Shown here in pieces: positions 14,093 to 14,106 of a DNA stretch of 14,106 nt (its first letter is position 1; each line of letters opens with the position of its first letter). The notes under the pieces were generated by a model. The model was not told where the DNA came from. It did not search any database and saw nothing but the letters and a program-made list of their open reading frames with translations. Origin of the DNA: Gemmatimonadales bacterium UBA7835 (GTDB lineage: Bacteria > Gemmatimonadota > Gemmatimonadetes > Longimicrobiales > Gaopeijiaceae); the NCBI GenBank assembly GCA_002500925.1, contig DLTN01000092.1:1-14106 (forward strand), read 5' to 3'. Position numbers and translations under genes: made by a program.

Positions 14093-14106
14093 ATGCTTCA
14101 CATTCT
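14093..14106 (+). CDS. Possible start of another gene, cut by the window end
   Basis: AGGAG at 14084-14088 is followed after 4 nt by ATG (14093), reading M-L-H-I before the window ends. The gap of 12 nt after the MFS stop would suit an operon member. Only four codons are visible, so nothing can be said about the product, and the SD spacing is a little short. Confidence 0.3.

Overview
The window comes from a bacterial chromosome of moderate to moderately high G+C (estimated by eye) and is dominated by amino-acid catabolism. Genes are tightly packed, with two 4-nt start/stop overlaps, a TTG start and GTG starts. Several genes have no visible Shine-Dalgarno sequence, while others have a strong one. 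Rho has an Arg/Gly-rich disordered N-terminus, and there is a low-complexity secreted protein. These traits fit an uncultivated environmental lineage such as Gemmatimonadota or Acidobacteriota, but the taxonomy is inference only.

Layout. Positions 2-304 hold the 3' end of an AhpD/CMD-type peroxidase-related gene. It overlaps hutH (301-1863), which overlaps hutU (1860-3536). Convergent to these is hutF (4952-3576, minus), and divergent from hutF is hutI (5013-6227). HutH, HutU, HutI and HutF together take histidine through urocanate, imidazolonepropionate and formiminoglutamate to N-formylglutamate plus ammonia. The last enzyme of that route (N-formylglutamate deformylase, HutG) and a HutC-type regulator are not in the window.

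Next is a minus-strand ORF (7509-6301) for a secreted, very Arg/Ser-rich protein of unknown function. A 509-base intergenic region rich in dyads and hairpins follows, then rho (8019-9485). The rho stop codon lies inside the end of a convergent gene.

That convergent minus-strand operon runs aminotransferase (11641-10466), a small zinc-ribbon membrane protein (10444-10034) and a membrane-anchored SRPBCC-like protein (10011-9457). Divergent from it is a proline dehydrogenase gene (11931-12845), preceded by a perfect 9-bp-arm dyad. An MFS transporter gene (12884-14080) follows, with its ribosome-binding site buried in an 8-bp hairpin. A possible further gene begins at 14093.

Functionally, histidine and proline catabolism both feed glutamate, and the aminotransferase could redistribute the nitrogen. 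I see no IS element, prophage, CRISPR array, rRNA or tRNA. The most interesting unexplained signals are the structured region upstream of rho, the dyad upstream of proline dehydrogenase, the SD-sequestering hairpin before the transporter, and the Arg-rich secreted protein.
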